Positions 9,652 to 19,034 of a stretch of DNA of 64,000 nt are shown here, one piece after another. Both the position numbers and the translations under genes were made by a program. This DNA is from Polaribacter sp. (GTDB lineage: Bacteria > Bacteroidota > Bacteroidia > Flavobacteriales > Flavobacteriaceae), in contig JAOKTT010000003.1 in the NCBI GenBank assembly GCA_028336245.1, forward strand, positions 18,242 to 82,241. Reading direction: 5' to 3'. Under the pieces are notes generated by a model. That model ran no database searches and was not told the origin of the DNA. It saw nothing but the letters and a program-made list of their open reading frames with translations. Position 1 is the first letter of the stretch. Every line of letters begins with the position of its first letter.

Positions 9652-10908
9652 GAAAGAACACAACTTTTAGAAATCGCAAACAAATATGGAAGTCCCGTAT
9701 ATGTGTATGATACAGATAAAATTGAAACACAATACAACCGATTAACGAATGCTTTTAGTACGGTTAAGAATTTAAAATTAAATTATGCTGTAAAAGCACT
9801 TTCAAATATTAATATTTTAAAGTTTTTGCAGAACATTGGCGCAGGTTTAGATACTGTTTCTATTCAAGAGGTGCAATTGGGATTAACAACAGGTATCGAT
9901 CCTAAAAAAATAATATTTACACCAAACGGAGTTTCTTTAACAGAGATTGAGGCAGTTGCAAAATTAGGCGTACAAATTAATATTGACAACCTTTCTATTT
10001 TGGAGTTGTTCGGACAAAAACATCCAGAGATTCCTGTCTGTGTGCGTATAAACCCACACATTATGGCAGGTGGAAATTCGAAAATTTCTGTAGGACACAT
10101 CGACTCTAAATTTGGAATTTCCATTCACCAAGTACCACATATAAAAAGGGTCGTTGAAAATACTGGTATGAATATCAACGGAATTCACATGCATACAGGA
10201 TCGGATATTTTAGATATTGACACCTTTTTACGTGCGACAGAAATCTTATTTGACGTAGCAAAACAGTTTGAAAACATAGATTTTATTGACTTTGGAAGTG
10301 GTTTTAAAGTACCTTACAAGGAAGGGGATATTTCTACAGATATTGAGCAGTTAGGATTGCAATTGTCAGAGAGATTCAATGATTTTTGTGTTGAATATGG
10401 AAAAGAAATTACGTTAATGTTTGAACCTGGAAAATTTCTAGTTTCTGAAGCTGGTGTTTTTCTTGCGAAAGTAAATGTAGTAAAACAGACCACCTCAACG
10501 GTCTTTGCGCATGTAGATTCTGGCTTTAACCATTTGGTAAGACCCATGATGTATGATTCCTACCACCGCATCACGAACATTTCAAATACAGAAGGAAGGG
10601 ATCGCTACTACTCTGTGGTTGGATATATTTGTGAAACAGACACCTTTGGTTCGAATCGAAGAATTTCTGAAATTTCTGAAGAAGACGTTTTGTGCTTCCA
10701 CAATGCCGGAGCTTATTGTTTTTCTATGGCATCAAACTACAACTCTAGATACCTACCAGCAGAGGTAATGGTGCACCAAGGAAAGGATTACTTAATTAGA
10801 AAGCGACAAACAATTCAAGATATTTTACACAATCAAGAAATTGTTGACTTTTCAAAAGTAAAAAAAAAACAGCGAAGAAGCAATTCCTGCGTAAAAAGAA
10901 TAAACTAA
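9649..10908 (+). CDS. lysA: Diaminopimelate decarboxylase
   Basis: PLP enzyme that decarboxylates meso-diaminopimelate to L-lysine, the last step of the DAP pathway. The 419-aa protein has the alanine-racemase-like barrel with the PLP lysine Lys49 in NYAVKALSN. It also has HMHTGSD, the phosphate-binding FIDFGSGF region, and the C-terminal active-site motif YICETDTFG followed by NAGAYCFSMASNYNSR. The start is TTG: an in-frame TAA at 9634-9636 and no ATG before the conserved core leave no alternative. A hairpin terminator follows at 10915-10959. The C-terminal tail is lysine/arginine rich (KVKKKQRRS). Confidence 0.94.
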   Translation: MERTQLLEIANKYGSPVYVYDTDKIETQYNRLTNAFSTVKNLKLNYAVKALSNINILKFLQNIGAGLDTVSIQEVQLGLTTGIDPKKIIFTPNGVSLTEIEAVAKLGVQINIDNLSILELFGQKHPEIPVCVRINPHIMAGGNSKISVGHIDSKFGISIHQVPHIKRVVENTGMNINGIHMHTGSDILDIDTFLRATEILFDVAKQFENIDFIDFGSGFKVPYKEGDISTDIEQLGLQLSERFNDFCVEYGKEITLMFEPGKFLVSEAGVFLAKVNVVKQTTSTVFAHVDSGFNHLVRPMMYDSYHRITNISNTEGRDRYYSVVGYICETDTFGSNRRISEISEEDVLCFHNAGAYCFSMASNYNSRYLPAEVMVHQGKDYLIRKRQTIQDILHNQEIVDFSKVKKKQRRSNSCVKRIN

Positions 10909-10914
10909 ATTTAG

Positions 10915-10959
10915 CCACGCGTTCACAAGTATTAATGTTGTGAGTTCGTGGTTTTTTTT
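10915..10959 (+). terminator. Rho-independent terminator after lysA
   Basis: Stem CCACG..CACAA with TTGTG..CGTGG around a short loop, followed by a run of eight T. It ends the lysA transcript just before the acetyltransferase gene. Confidence 0.85.
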
Positions 10960-10974
10960 ATTTAAAATTTTTCA

Positions 10975-11484
10975 ATGCAAATTAGACGTTCCACTTTTAA
11001 AGACATTCCTGATATCATGGTGATCATTGCAGACGCCAAGAACCATTTAGCAGCTCAAAAAATTGAACAATGGCAAAATGAATATCCAAATGTAGCACAA
11101 GTTGAAAATGACATTAAAAATGGAGAAAGTTATGTGCTTGTAAATAAACAAAGTAAGGTCATTGCTACGGCTATGTTTACCACGCGAAAAGAACCCACCT
11201 ACAAAGTAATTGAAGGAGAATGGAAGGTGAATGAAAATCAAGTGTATGGCGTCATTCATCGGATGGCTATCAAGGCAAGCTTCCGAAAGTTAGGACTAGC
11301 AGCCCAGTTATTTAAAGCATTTCATCAACAATTAAACAAACAAAAGATCCAAAGCTTAAAAATTGATACGCATAAAGAGAATGTGGGCATGCAGTCCCTT
11401 ATCAAAAAACTAGGCTATCAATATTGTGGTGTTATTTATACCAATTACGGCGATAAAAGAATGGCTTTTGAAAAAGTACTTTAG
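10975..11484 (+). CDS. GNAT-family N-acetyltransferase
   Basis: A 169-aa single-domain acetyltransferase of the GNAT superfamily, acting with acetyl-CoA on an unknown amine. Seen features are the N-terminal IRRSTFKDIPDIMVII, a central beta-strand pair, and the acetyl-CoA loop region RMAIKASFRKLGLAAQLFKAF (R/Q-x-x-G-x-A pattern) followed by LKIDTHKENVGMQSLIKKLGYQYCG, the usual end of the fold. It begins 15 nt after the lysA terminator. The substrate cannot be inferred from context. Confidence 0.85.
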   Translation: MQIRRSTFKDIPDIMVIIADAKNHLAAQKIEQWQNEYPNVAQVENDIKNGESYVLVNKQSKVIATAMFTTRKEPTYKVIEGEWKVNENQVYGVIHRMAIKASFRKLGLAAQLFKAFHQQLNKQKIQSLKIDTHKENVGMQSLIKKLGYQYCGVIYTNYGDKRMAFEKVL

Positions 11485-11528
11485 AAAATCTAAATTGGCT
11501 GACTCTAATCTAAGAATTAATAGAAACT

Positions 11529-12506
11529 ATGAAAGTAATTGTTTGTGAGGAATTCGGACTTCCATCGACGCTAAAATATAAAGAAGTAGCTCCCCTGAAA
11601 CCTAAAAAAGACGAGGTTTTAGTTGCCGTAAGAGCGTGTAGTGTAAATTTTCCAGACACTTTAATTATTCAAGGTCTATATCAATTTAAACCCAAATTAC
11701 CCTTTATCCCTGGAAGTGATATTGCGGGGATTGTAAAAGATATAGGAGATAATGTGACCACGCTTAAAGTTGGAGATGCTGTTTTTGGTTTTGCAATGAA
11801 TGGCGGTTTTGCAGAGGAAGTTATCGTACAATCAAATGCCATATTTCCAAAGCCTGAAAATATGGGCTTTCCAATTGCTGCTTCCTTCTTAATGGCCTAT
11901 GGCACTTCATACCATGCACTTAAAGACCGCGCCAAATTACAAAAAGGAGAAACCTTAGTTGTTCTAGGAGCCTCTGGAGGCGTTGGTTTAGCAGCGGTTC
12001 AATTGGGTAAAATGATGGGAGCAAAAGTAATCGCTGCGGCGTCTACAGATGAAAAACTAGCACTTTGTAAACAATATGGCGCGGATCTAACGATCAATTA
12101 TGGGAAAGAAGATTTAAAAAAAAGAATTAAGGAACTCACAGACGGAAAAGGTGCGGATGTCATTTATGATCCTGTTGGTGGTCCCCATTCAGAGCAAGCT
12201 TTAAGAGCAACTGCCTGGGAAGGAAGATTGCTTGTAGTAGGTTTTGCAGCTGGTACAATTCCTGAAATTTCCCTGAACTTAGCCCTATTGAAAGGCTGTC
12301 AAATTGTGGGTGTTTTCTGGGGGAATTTTGCCATGCAATTTCCGAAAAAGAACTATCAGAATACCATGGAACTTATGCATTGGTTCTCTCAAGGAAAATT
12401 AAAACCACACATTCATCAGATATTTTCTCTAAAAGAAACACCCAAAGCATTAGAAGAAATGATGCAGCGAAAAGTAAAAGGTAAAATTGTAATTCAAAAC
12501 CAGTAA
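11529..12506 (+). CDS. Zinc-independent quinone oxidoreductase (MDR family)
   Basis: NADPH-dependent oxidoreductase of the medium-chain reductase family, quinone reductase/enoyl reductase branch, 325 aa. The N-terminal GroES-like domain contains VRACSVNFPDTLIIQG and PGSDIAGIV. The Rossmann domain has the nucleotide motif GASGGVGLAAVQLG (about 147-160). The catalytic zinc ligands of alcohol dehydrogenases are absent, as expected for this branch. It could reduce quinones or alpha,beta-unsaturated carbonyls. It stands alone, 44 nt after the acetyltransferase gene. Confidence 0.87.
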   Translation: MKVIVCEEFGLPSTLKYKEVAPLKPKKDEVLVAVRACSVNFPDTLIIQGLYQFKPKLPFIPGSDIAGIVKDIGDNVTTLKVGDAVFGFAMNGGFAEEVIVQSNAIFPKPENMGFPIAASFLMAYGTSYHALKDRAKLQKGETLVVLGASGGVGLAAVQLGKMMGAKVIAAASTDEKLALCKQYGADLTINYGKEDLKKRIKELTDGKGADVIYDPVGGPHSEQALRATAWEGRLLVVGFAAGTIPEISLNLALLKGCQIVGVFWGNFAMQFPKKNYQNTMELMHWFSQGKLKPHIHQIFSLKETPKALEEMMQRKVKGKIVIQNQ

Positions 12507-12604
12507 CATATTCTTAGTTTTAAAGAAGTGTACGCTTTCTTTTCAAAAAAAAGACCATAGCAATCCGTTTTCGTTATTTTGTCAATACCACATAAAAAAC
12601 ATCA

Positions 12605-14722
12605 ATGCTCCACTATATAACTCAGCAAACACAACTCCCTTCAAAATCTGTAGAAAACACCATTTCGCTATTAAATGAAGACGCTACAATTCCTTTTATC
12701 TCAAGATACAGAAAAGAAAGAACTGGAAATTTAGATGAAGTTCAAATTGGTGAAATTGTAAAGTTTAAAGAAGTTTTTGAAGCCTTAGAAAAACGAAAAA
12801 AAACAATTCTAAAAGCCTTAGAAGAGCAGTTGGTTTTAACCGACGAATTAACACAAAAAATAAACCTTTCTAGAGATTTAGTTTCTTTAGAAGACCTGTA
12901 TTTACCCTACAAGAAAAAACGAAAAACAAAGGCTGAAACTGCACGTTTACAAGGACTAGAACCCTTGGCTAAAATGATCATGAGTCAGCGTATTAATGAT
13001 TTAGAATACACCGCGTCAAAATATATTTCCAACGAAGTTGAAACTATCGAATGTGCTTTGGAAGGCGCTCGTTTTATAATGGCCGAATGGATTAATGAAC
13101 GCACAGATATTCGGAATACTATTCGCCATCAGTTAGAGCGTTTTGGAACCATTTCATCTAAAGTAATAAAGACAAAAGTTGATACTGAGAAAGCACAAAA
13201 ATTTAAGGATTATTTTGATTGGCAAGAATCTTTAAAAAGAATTCCATCGCATCGTTTTTTAGCCATTTTAAGAGCAGAAAATGAAGGCTTTATTCGTGTA
13301 AAAATAGCAATCGATGCGGAGAGCGCCCTTCAAAAAATGGAAGATCGAATAGTGCGTTCTCAAAACGACTGTGCAGCTCAAATTCAACTAGCAATAAAAG
13401 ATGCTTTTAAACGCCTTTTATTTCCGTCGTTGTCAAATGAAGCACTATCAATAGCAAAGGAAAAAGCAGATGAAGCTGCAATTATTGTATTTACTAAAAA
13501 TCTAAAGCAACTACTTTTAGGCGCTCCTCTTGGTGAAAAAAGAATTCTTGCGATTGATCCAGGATTTAAATCTGGATGTAAAATTGTATGTTTAAATGAA
13601 CAAGGAGATTTAATACACAATGAAACTATTTTTCCGCATGCACCTCAAAATCAAACCATAGAAGCTATTAAAAAAATTAATTCATTAGTAGAAGCTCATA
13701 AAATTGAAGCCATCGCCATAGGTAACGGAACTGCATCAAGAGAAACGGAACAATTAATTAAAAAAAATCAGTTTAAAAATAGCTTGGAAGTTTTTGTGGT
13801 GAGTGAAGCCGGAGCATCTATCTATTCTGTATCAAAAATTGCAAGAGACGAATTTCCCAATTACGATGTAACTGTCCGTGGATCTGTTTCTATTGGAAGA
13901 AGATTACAAGATCCGCTGGCTGAATTAGTGAAAATTGATGCAAAATCGATTGGCGTTGGACAATATCAGCACGATGTAGATCAAACCAAACTAAAAAAAT
14001 CTTTAGATACCGTTGTAGAAAGTTGTGTAAATACCATTGGTGTAAATATAAATACTGCAAGTGAATCCTTATTAAGTTACGTTTCTGGAATTGGTCCAAA
14101 AATTGCAGAAAACATTGTAAATTATAGAAATGAAAATGGTTCATTCAACTCTAGAACATCCATAAAAAAAGTTCCTCGTTTAGGAGGAAAAGCTTTTGAA
14201 CAAGCTGCTGGTTTTTTACGAATTAAAAATGGAAAGAATCCTTTAGATAATTCTGGTGTGCATCCCGAAAGCTACGAATTGGTTGACAAAATGGCCAAAG
14301 ATTTAAAGAAAAATATTTCTGAGTTCATTGGAAATAAAGAAATTCTACAAACAATCTTTTTGGAAAAATACACCACTGAAACCATTGGTTTTCCCACACT
14401 TCAAGACATTATTAAAGAATTAGAAAAACCTGGTGTAGATCCAAGAGCAAAAGCAAAAGTATTTTCTTTTGATGCGAGTATTAAAACAATTGCAGATTTA
14501 AAAATTGGTCAAATGGTACCTGGAATTGTAAATAATATTACCAATTTTGGTTGTTTTGTTGATATTGGAACCAAAGAAAGTGGATTGATTCATGTTTCTA
14601 ATTTATCCGATACTTTTGTAAAAGATATAAATTCAATTGTCACTTTACAACAACAAATTATTGTAAAAGTTTTGGAAGTAGATGTCGTTAGAAAACGAAT
14701 TCAATTAGCGCTCATAAAATAG
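12605..14722 (+). CDS. tex: Tex-like RNA-binding transcription accessory protein
   Basis: Tex protein, a conserved RNA-binding factor of the Spt6-like architecture. It opens with the helical N-terminal domain containing PFISRYRKERTGNLDE. It continues with a YqgF/RNase H-like domain from about residue 312 (RILAIDPGFKSGCK), helix-hairpin-helix motifs at about 480-560 (VNINTASESLLSYVSGIGP) and a C-terminal S1 domain from about 633 (GQMVPGIVNNITNFGCFVDIG). At 705 aa it is complete and a little shorter than the enterobacterial form. It is a single-gene unit. Confidence 0.95.
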   Translation: MLHYITQQTQLPSKSVENTISLLNEDATIPFISRYRKERTGNLDEVQIGEIVKFKEVFEALEKRKKTILKALEEQLVLTDELTQKINLSRDLVSLEDLYLPYKKKRKTKAETARLQGLEPLAKMIMSQRINDLEYTASKYISNEVETIECALEGARFIMAEWINERTDIRNTIRHQLERFGTISSKVIKTKVDTEKAQKFKDYFDWQESLKRIPSHRFLAILRAENEGFIRVKIAIDAESALQKMEDRIVRSQNDCAAQIQLAIKDAFKRLLFPSLSNEALSIAKEKADEAAIIVFTKNLKQLLLGAPLGEKRILAIDPGFKSGCKIVCLNEQGDLIHNETIFPHAPQNQTIEAIKKINSLVEAHKIEAIAIGNGTASRETEQLIKKNQFKNSLEVFVVSEAGASIYSVSKIARDEFPNYDVTVRGSVSIGRRLQDPLAELVKIDAKSIGVGQYQHDVDQTKLKKSLDTVVESCVNTIGVNINTASESLLSYVSGIGPKIAENIVNYRNENGSFNSRTSIKKVPRLGGKAFEQAAGFLRIKNGKNPLDNSGVHPESYELVDKMAKDLKKNISEFIGNKEILQTIFLEKYTTETIGFPTLQDIIKELEKPGVDPRAKAKVFSFDASIKTIADLKIGQMVPGIVNNITNFGCFVDIGTKESGLIHVSNLSDTFVKDINSIVTLQQQIIVKVLEVDVVRKRIQLALIK

Positions 14723-14792
14723 TTATTGAACTTATGAACTTTACAGTAAAAATCTTAAATATTTTCTTATTTTCGACCATCAAAAAGAACCA

Positions 14793-17123
14793 ATGAAAGT
14801 CTGTATTGCCGAAAAGCCAAGTGTCGCCAGAGAAATTGCTTCCATACTGGGAGCCAACACAAAACGTGATGGTTACTACGAAGGCAATGGCTATGCGGTA
14901 ACCTATACATTCGGACATTTGTGTACTCTTTTAGAACCCAAAGATTACAAACCGCATTGGAAAAGTTGGGATTTGAACAACCTTCCCATGTTGCCAGAAC
15001 GTTTTGACACAAAAGTTACAGGTGATGCTGGTATTAAAAAACAATTTAATATTGTAAAATCTTTGTTCGAGAAAGCATCTGTTGTAATCAATTGCGGAGA
15101 TGCGGGAACAGAGGGAGAATTGATTCAACGTTGGGTAATTAACCAATGTAATTATAAAGGAGAAGTGCAACGTTTGTGGATTTCTTCATTGACAGAAGAG
15201 GCCATTAAAGAAGGTTTTAAAAACTTAAAACCATCAGTCAATTACGATAATTTGTATTATGCAGGGTATTCTCGTGCCATTGGTGATTGGCTTTTGGGTT
15301 TAAATGCAACCCGTTTATACACTGTAAAATTCGGCGGTTACAAACAAGTTTTATCTGTGGGTAGAGTGCAAACTCCTACCCTAGCTATGATTGTAAATCG
15401 GTTTAAAGAAATTAACGATTTTAAACCACAACCCTATTGGGAACTGCAAACAACGTATAGAAATACGCTGTTTAATTATGAGGAAGGACGTTTTCTAAAA
15501 CAAGAAGATGGGCAGGTTTTAGCGAATAAAGTAAAAGAATCTGATTTTGAAATCACTGCTGTTACCAAAAAGAAAGGAAAGGAATACGCCCCAAAACTTT
15601 TTGATTTAACAGGTTTGCAAGTATATTGTAATAACAAATTTGGTTTCTCTGCAGATGAAACCTTAAAAATGGTTCAGAAGTTATATGAGATGAAAGTAGT
15701 TACCTATCCTAGAGTTGATACTACTTTTCTACCAAATGATGTATATCCAAAAATAGCAGGGATTTTATCAAAACTTACAAATTATAGCCAACTTACACAA
15801 CCGCTTCTAGAAAGTAAAATAAAAAAATCGAAACGTATTTTTGACGATAACAAAGTTACCGATCACCACGCGATAATTCCGACTGGTATTCAAGGGAACC
15901 TGCAATACAATCAGCAACAAGTATACGATATTATAACGCGAAGGTTCATTGGTGCTTTTTATCCAGATTCAGATGTTTCTAATACCGCTGTCATTGGAAA
16001 AGCTGCTGATGTTCCTTTTAAAACAACTGGGAAAGAAATTATAACCAAGGGTTGGCGCGTTGCTTTTGAGACTGAAGAAAGTAAAATTAAAAAAGAATTA
16101 AACGAACAAGTAACCTTACCTTCCTTTGTAAAAGGTGAAAAAGGAGCACATGAACCTTCCTTTTTAGAGAAGGAAACAAAACCGCCAAGAAATTTTACAG
16201 AAGCAAGTTTACTGCGTGCAATGGAAACTGCTGGACGGCAAGTTGACGATGATGAAATGCGCGAACTCATGAAAGAAAACGGCATTGGAAGACCCTCTAC
16301 CAGAGCGAGTATTATTGAAACCTTATTTCGAAGAAAATATATTGAGCGTAAAAAGAAATTAGTAGTACCAACCCAAACTGGAATTGATTTAATTAATATT
16401 ATTGACAATGAATTATTAAAATCTGCTGAATTAACTGGGCGCTGGGAAAAGCGATTGAAAGAAATTGAAAGAGGCGAATTTAATGCAGGAGCTTTCATTA
16501 ATAACATGAAGAAAATGGTAGACGAATTAGTCGTTGAAGTCCGTTCTAATACTTCAAAAAAAAGAATTTCTTCAGTCATTGCTCGTGAAGTAAAGCAAGC
16601 TGTTCACCCAAAAGCGCAAACAGATATAAAAAGAAAGAAACAAGTTGTAGGAAAAACCTGTCCGAAATGTAAAAAAGGAACCTTATTAAAAGGTTCTTCT
16701 GCTTATGGTTGCTCTGAATATAAAAATAACTGCCATGTAAAGATTCCTTTTGAGATTTACGGAAAGAAAGTCTCTGAAAATCAGTTGATACGATTGCTTG
16801 ACAAAGGCTTTACAACCAACTTAAAAGGTTTTAAAACAGCTACTGAATCTGTAGAAGGCTTGATACGTTTTGATGCGGATTTTAACTTAAAGTTAGAAGT
16901 TAAAAGTACAGCGCAACCTTTAGCACAATCAAGAAATCAAGAACCCGAAAAGATCAGGTGTCCAAAATGTAAAAAAGGAACTGTACTGAAAGGAAAAACA
17001 GGCTATGGTTGTTCACATTATACTACAGGCTGTGATTTCGTTTTCACCTTTGAAGCTATTAAAAAAATAGCAAATGGTGCCCCATTGACAAAGGAATTAG
17101 TGTTGGAAATTATCAAAAAATAA
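14793..17123 (+). CDS. topB: DNA topoisomerase III with two C-terminal zinc fingers
   Basis: Type IA topoisomerase, 776 aa, that relaxes and decatenates DNA through single-strand passage. The TOPRIM domain has MKVCIAEKPSVAREIA at the N-terminus and INCGDAGTEGELIQR (99-113). The catalytic Tyr is Tyr305 in VTYPRVDTTFLP. The gate region contains the conserved GIGRPSTRASIIETL. The C-terminus carries two four-Cys topoisomerase zinc ribbons, each beginning CPKCKKGT and ending C.Y...C. The TOPRIM acidic motif DxDREGE reads DAGTEGE here (see findings). ATG at 14793; a weak -7-like TATTTTCG is at 14768-14775. Confidence 0.93.
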   Translation: MKVCIAEKPSVAREIASILGANTKRDGYYEGNGYAVTYTFGHLCTLLEPKDYKPHWKSWDLNNLPMLPERFDTKVTGDAGIKKQFNIVKSLFEKASVVINCGDAGTEGELIQRWVINQCNYKGEVQRLWISSLTEEAIKEGFKNLKPSVNYDNLYYAGYSRAIGDWLLGLNATRLYTVKFGGYKQVLSVGRVQTPTLAMIVNRFKEINDFKPQPYWELQTTYRNTLFNYEEGRFLKQEDGQVLANKVKESDFEITAVTKKKGKEYAPKLFDLTGLQVYCNNKFGFSADETLKMVQKLYEMKVVTYPRVDTTFLPNDVYPKIAGILSKLTNYSQLTQPLLESKIKKSKRIFDDNKVTDHHAIIPTGIQGNLQYNQQQVYDIITRRFIGAFYPDSDVSNTAVIGKAADVPFKTTGKEIITKGWRVAFETEESKIKKELNEQVTLPSFVKGEKGAHEPSFLEKETKPPRNFTEASLLRAMETAGRQVDDDEMRELMKENGIGRPSTRASIIETLFRRKYIERKKKLVVPTQTGIDLINIIDNELLKSAELTGRWEKRLKEIERGEFNAGAFINNMKKMVDELVVEVRSNTSKKRISSVIAREVKQAVHPKAQTDIKRKKQVVGKTCPKCKKGTLLKGSSAYGCSEYKNNCHVKIPFEIYGKKVSENQLIRLLDKGFTTNLKGFKTATESVEGLIRFDADFNLKLEVKSTAQPLAQSRNQEPEKIRCPKCKKGTVLKGKTGYGCSHYTTGCDFVFTFEAIKKIANGAPLTKELVLEIIKK

Positions 17124-17203
17124 TTTATTTACAAGGATGTACCTTTTTGTTTCAAACAAACTAGTTCCTAAGAATTTCGTGTTTTAGATATTATTATCTT
17201 ACA

Positions 17204-18151
17204 TTGGATGCTTTTAAAACGCAGTCATTCATGGATTTTACAAACCCTCTCATATATGGTGTTCCCTGCTTTCTTGGTCTTATTTTAGTAGAGTTGGCTT
17301 ATAGCAAGCATCATAAAAAGTCAGAAAAAAAAGCACTTTATAAATGGAAAGATTTCGCTGCGAGTATGACTATGGGCTTTGGTTCTGCAATTTTAGCACC
17401 TTTGACAAAAACAATTGCTGCCATCGTTCTTTTTAATTTTGTTTATGAGTTCTTCAACCCACTAGTTGACGGAATTCGAATGAATATTATGGGATATGAA
17501 TCTTTTGGGTATGCCTGGTATATATGGCTTTTATGTCAATTCTTAGACGACTTTAGCTATTATTGGTTTCATCGTCAAAACCACAACATCCGTTTTCTTT
17601 GGGCGGCTCATGTAGTACACCATTCTTCTAGTAACTTTAATTTAGGAACCGCGGTAAGAAATGGCTGGTTTACTGTATTGTACAAACCTTTTTTTTACAT
17701 GTGGATTCCCGCACTTGGTTTTCCTCCAGAAATGTTAGTCGTTTGTCTCGGAATTGAGGCTTTATGGCAATTTCAATTGCATACCGTATATGTTCCAAAA
17801 CTAGGGTTTATTGAAAAGATAATGAATACACATACCATGCACCAAGTGCACCATGCGCAGAACTCAGAATACATGGATAAAAATCATGGAGGCTTTTTAA
17901 ATATTTTTGATCGGATATTTGGAACTTGGAAGGAGCTTGATGAAAATATTGAAATAAAATATGGAGTCACCCATGCTCCGGATTCCTATCATCCAATCAC
18001 TATTTTAACCCATGAATATAAAGATATTTGGAGGGATATGAAAAAATCCACAAACTGGTATCACAAATTCATGTACGTTTTTGCAGCTCCGGGATGGAGT
18101 CATGACGGAAGTACACAAACCATCAAGCAGCAAAGAAAAAGCAACTACTAA
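17204..18151 (+). CDS. Sterol desaturase / fatty acid hydroxylase family membrane protein
   Basis: Integral membrane di-iron oxygenase of the fatty acid hydroxylase superfamily, 315 aa. The histidine clusters that bind the two irons are visible: WFHRQNH, HVVHHSS and [11 protein letters not shown], with a further NHGG. Several hydrophobic helices precede and separate them. Likely substrates are fatty acyl chains, sterols or carotenoids; the sequence does not decide. The start is TTG at 17204 or ATG at 17231 ([10 protein letters not shown]); both fit. The stop codon overlaps that of the convergent DUF2132 gene. Confidence 0.87.
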   Translation: MDAFKTQSFMDFTNPLIYGVPCFLGLILVELAYSKHHKKSEKKALYKWKDFAASMTMGFGSAILAPLTKTIAAIVLFNFVYEFFNPLVDGIRMNIMGYESFGYAWYIWLLCQFLDDFSYYWFHRQNHNIRFLWAAHVVHHSSSNFNLGTAVRNGWFTVLYKPFFYMWIPALGFPPEMLVVCLGIEALWQFQLHTVYVPKLGFIEKIMNTHTMHQVHHAQNSEYMDKNHGGFLNIFDRIFGTWKELDENIEIKYGVTHAPDSYHPITILTHEYKDIWRDMKKSTNWYHKFMYVFAAPGWSHDGSTQTIKQQRKSNY

Positions 18152-18369
18152 TCAATCATGTTTTTTAAGTAAAAATTTTCTACCTTTTCTCTTGCCCAAG
18201 GAGTTGTTCTTAAAAACTTTAAACTCGATTTATACGTAGGGTTGTTTTTAAATGCATTGATATTTAAAGCATCTCCTAACTCTTCCCAGCCATATTCCCG
18301 AAATAATTGTTCTAACATCGTAGCTAATTTTATACCGTGTAAAGGATTGTTTACTTGTTCTTCACTCAT
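18148..18369 (-). CDS. DUF2132 / VF530-like small DNA-binding protein
   Basis: A 73-aa protein matching the VF530 (DUF2132) family, whose structure suggests DNA binding. Diagnostic segments are [16 protein letters not shown], then YGWEELG, then [28 protein letters not shown]. It overlaps the upstream dehydrogenase-like gene by 4 nt (ATGA), so it is translationally coupled. It is the last gene of the pepP-SDR-DUF2132 unit. Confidence 0.87.
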   Translation of the reverse strand: MSEEQVNNPLHGIKLATMLEQLFREYGWEELGDALNINAFKNNPTYKSSLKFLRTTPWAREKVENFYLKNMID

Positions 18370-19034
18370 GATGCCGACGAATTTGCAATTGTTAAAATTT
18401 TATCTGAATCTAGAAATACTTCGTGGGTTTTACTGCGTGCCACTATTTTCATACATTTTGCTATTTTTCCTGGATGAATGCTGCGGTATTTTTTATAGTC
18501 TCCGATAAGAAAAGGATTTAATATTCCCATGGCGATTTTACCAATCTTTTCACCTAACCGATACTCATTTCGTTGGCCATCAATCAAAGAAGGTCTTAAA
18601 ATAAAAGTATGGTGCACATTTTGTGCGAGCACGTCGCATTCCATCTGTCCTTTTGTTTTACTATAAAAGAGGTTGCTCTTACTGTTTGCCCCCATAGAGG
18701 ACAAGACAATAAAAGTATCGATACCATTACTTTTAGCAAGCATTGCTGCGCTTACAGGAATCCCATAATCGATGGCTTTGTATGTTATTTTATCTGGCGT
18801 TTTTAATGCCGTAGTGCCGATACAACAAAAAACCTCGTCTCCGATAAATTGTTCTTTATACAGCTCTAACTGCATTAAATCGACAAGATATTCTTCTACT
18901 TTCAGGGACGTTGACGCTACCGAACTTCGCGAAAATAATTTAATTTTATCATAACTACTGTCAGCAATTAACTGTTCTAAAAGGATACCTCCTGTCAAAC
19001 CTGTTGCCCCTAAAATAATTGCTATTTTACCCAT
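18366..19034 (-). CDS. NAD(P)-binding oxidoreductase, HTATIP2/atypical SDR type
   Basis: A 222-aa Rossmann-fold protein of the atypical short-chain reductase group. It starts with the nucleotide loop [15 protein letters not shown] (G-x-x-G-x-x-G). It continues with [38 protein letters not shown] (the Y-x-x-x-K-like site) and ILRPSLIDG. Family members are often called TIP30/CC3-like; the bacterial substrate is unknown. Its ATG overlaps the stop of the aminopeptidase gene by one base and its end overlaps DUF2132. Confidence 0.83.
   Translation of the reverse strand: MGKIAIILGATGLTGGILLEQLIADSSYDKIKLFSRSSVASTSLKVEEYLVDLMQLELYKEQFIGDEVFCCIGTTALKTPDKITYKAIDYGIPVSAAMLAKSNGIDTFIVLSSMGANSKSNLFYSKTKGQMECDVLAQNVHHTFILRPSLIDGQRNEYRLGEKIGKIAMGILNPFLIGDYKKYRSIHPGKIAKCMKIVARSKTHEVFLDSDKILTIANSSAS

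Noticed and set aside
15959..16579. 206-codon open frame on the minus strand inside topB
   Set aside because: Lies wholly within the clear topB coding frame, the translation is serine/phenylalanine-rich as expected for an antisense frame of AT-rich genes, and no promoter is seen.
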